From Cladopsammia gracilis (Eukaryota > Cnidaria > Anthozoa > Scleractinia > Dendrophylliidae), in contig JAJGOT010000276.1 in NCBI GenBank assembly GCA_022457155.1, forward strand, positions 603,501 to 667,500: a stretch of DNA of 64,000 nucleotides. The letters are read 5' to 3'. The translations under genes were made by a program, and so were the position numbers. Shown in pieces: positions 1 through 64,000 of the stretch (within the stretch, counting starts at the first letter, position 1; each line of letters starts with the position of its first letter). The notes below the pieces were generated by a model. The model worked only from the letters and a program-made list of their open reading frames with translations, was not told the DNA's origin and made no database searches.

Positions 1-11
1 ACTATTAAAAA

Positions 12-434
12 AACCGTTAAAAAGTTACTTTTTAACAAAAGAACATGTTCATTGCTTTATTTCGGACAAAATGCATAGATATAGAAACCCAAGACCATAG
101 TCCCAGTCATACCAAGGGTAAGACACACAACCAAAGCCCACTAGACTGACTCCATTGAGAATATAGAACCATAGCACCAATGAACGATGGAGATAAGGAA
201 ACAGAGCTTGGATAGACAAGAAGACTAAGGAAGTGGAGAGCTATATAATGCATGGAAGAAAAAGAGGAAAATGTTCGGCAGCGGAATTCAACGGTCCACA
301 GACGAAACTACACGGCAGTAGTAAAACATCCTCAGCGGATTTTAATGTCCAAACTAAGACCGTAAAAAACTACGGTAAAAACTTTACAACAATTCTCCAC
401 CAAAAACTTTCACAAAAGGAACTTTTTAACGGTT
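12..434. repeat. Possible MITE at left edge
   Basis: AACCGTTAAAAAGTT (12-26) and its exact complement AACTTTTTAACGGTT (420-434) enclose 420 bp without a convincing gene. Confidence 0.4.
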
Positions 435-590
435 ATTAAAGGCATTGCCGAAACGTCGGGAAGGAAAGATCATTTTACAAACAGCGTCAAATTTAACACA
501 TTTTTGTCATTTCATCATTCAGTATAACGCTGCGCAGGTAATTTAAATATTTATCACTCCGAAAAAAGTGAACACAATAAAGAGGTGATC

Positions 591-868
591 GATTTTCAAT
601 TGAGTGTCATAAAACCAAAACCAAAGTAATAACCCTGACCAATCACAACAGACACAGAGAATCCGATGAACCAATCAGAACAAGTCCAAGCAAATACAAG
701 TAGCTGGCACCAAGCGCAGGAAAACCTGTGGGAGCAAGTCACAATTGGTTTTGGTTTTACTTCTGATTGGTTGAGAAAATGGCGAGATATTTTTTTAGTC
801 ATTCACAAAGCATTTCAATGCAAAACCAAAGCAATTGCGAAATTACTTTCGACACTCAATTGAAAACC
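591..868. mobile_element. MITE, TTTTCAATTGAGTGTC family, copy 1
   Basis: 278 bp with TIRs TTTTCAATTGAGTGTCATAA and TTTCGACACTCAATTGAAAA. Internal CCAAT/ATTGG-rich sequence is shared with the copies at 8.8, 12.4 and 25.6 kb. Confidence 0.85.
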
Positions 869-934
869 TCTTTACTGACGGGCTGGCTGATGGCGGGGTT
901 CCGCTGTATGCGTTACCAAAGACATCCTGCCTAC

Positions 935-62993
<62,059 letters not shown>

Positions 62994-63600
62994 GATTTAA
63001 ACCTTATTAAGCTTGCACAATGCAGGATAATTTTGATTTTCCTCAATCACAGTAATTAAAAAGGAAGAGCCCATCGTCGAGATAAATTATCTCTTTCGAC
63101 TCTTCCCATCTGTGTAGGTTTTTCGCTTTCAGCTGTGTGAGTTTGGTTCCCCTATTCGCCATTGGCTGGTTCGCCATGCTTCACTGGCAATATTATGCTC
63201 TTCACGGGTCTATTTTTGAACAATAAAGAACTGCACTCGACCATGGCATCTTTAGAAACGCTTAATAATCTCATAATGCCATGTTTTACAGTAGGTGTCT
63301 GCGATATTCCTTGTGGCAGTTATAATATCATTCAGTGTTGTCAAAATTGAGGTTTTCGCGGCACCTGGTGAGTGAGTGGTGTCCAGGCTCCTCTCACTTT
63401 GCGGAGCTGTGCGATTGCGCGAAGCTCTCACTCCCCCACCCCACCCTCACACAAACACCGGCCCACCTTCACCGCCAAAAGATCTGACAAGCCAAAGATC
63501 GGACTAGTCATCCCAAAGATCGGAGAAGTCAGTGGATCTTATTAGACAGTTTAATATCCCGCTGTACCTCAGAGTGTCCAGGGCTCCCGGATTGGATCAC
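62994..63600. other. Upstream region of MYO3
   Basis: Contains the 5' leader and presumably the promoter of MYO3 (minus strand). No TATA box stands out. Short inverted GGAAGAG/CTCTTCC copies near 63063-63110 flank a small hairpin; the rest is unremarkable. Confidence 0.35.
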
Positions 63601-63605
63601 TTAAG

Positions 63606-64000
63606 TCATCCATTCCCAATGGATGACTTTAGGTTGCGCACTGGTTGATATCGTTGAATTAAATCGTTCAGGTGTAGAGAAGCAAGGTCATGAAGGGCTT
63701 TGAAGGTGATGAGGAGGATGTTGAATTCAAAGCGTAGATGTATAGGCAACCAGTGCAGTTTAACAAGAATGGGTGTACAGGGGTGTAATATGTGCAGATC
63801 TTGGTGAGAAGATATTAGGCGGGCAGCAGCATTTTGTACATGTTGAAGCCTTTTAAGAAGGTAGGTGGGTAAGCCATACATTAGCGAGTTACAATGGTCA
63901 ATTTTTGAGGCAATCAAGGCATGAATAAACTGTTGTGCAGCTTGCGATGTGAGGTACTTGCGAATCATAACAATGTTGCGCAGATGAAAGAAGGCCGATT
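63606..64000 (-). pseudogene. CR1/L2-type LINE reverse transcriptase C-terminal fragment
   Basis: Minus-strand reading continues to the window edge and encodes IRKYLTSQAAQQFIHAL, CNSLMYGLP, LQHVQNAAARLI and LHWLPIHLRFEFNILLITF, the characteristic post-RT region of CR1/L2-like LINEs. It stops early after 'IGNG', so it is truncated; the remainder lies outside the window. Confidence 0.85.

Overview
The window is animal nuclear DNA: AT-rich, with many short GT-AG exons, long introns full of inverted-repeat elements, several LINE and Penelope fragments and tRNA-derived SINEs. Gene content and repeat style suggest a cnidarian, probably a stony coral. That taxonomic call is an inference; no marker in the window proves it.

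One host gene fills the window on the minus strand: a class III myosin (protein kinase fused to a myosin motor, MYO3A/MYO3B type). I assembled 41 coding exons from the start codon at 62993 down to 935. Splice sites and reading phase agree at every junction, giving 1278 codons with no internal stop and no terminal stop, so the 3' end lies beyond the left edge. Order: start exon and kinase (62993-46251), linker (44205-42613), motor (41944-12768) with P-loop, switch I, switch II and an acidic TEDS residue, four neck IQ motifs (about 12.8-7.3 kb), then a tail with a fifth IQ motif (3973-935).

The most notable non-host feature lies in the 12-kb intron between kinase exons 2 and 3. It is a 10.3-kb DNA transposon (51487-61768) bounded by 48-bp terminal inverted repeats with one mismatch and a candidate 4-bp ATTT target duplication. 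It carries two genes on the plus strand: an intact 711-codon ORF resembling the DUF7869-type proteins common in cnidarians (candidate transposase), and a three-exon gene whose 394-aa product has an N-terminal globular region, a nuclear localisation patch, coiled coils and a BEN-like C-terminus. The subterminal regions hold dense GCACGC/GTGTGCC repeats.

Other introns hold a 5'-truncated LINE with a 47-bp target duplication (37910-39831), a Penelope GIY-YIG fragment (13403-14101), a CR1/L2 fragment at the right edge, LINE 3' ends, tRNA-derived SINEs, a 71-bp satellite with a tRNA A-box (2128-3308), a 2.8-kb CTGT/GACT satellite (32420-35220), 106-bp tandem repeats, and about twenty MITE or foldback elements, several of them close to exon boundaries. 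A possible small nested gene (18077-18762) is unrecognised. No rRNA, functional tRNA gene or CRISPR array was seen.
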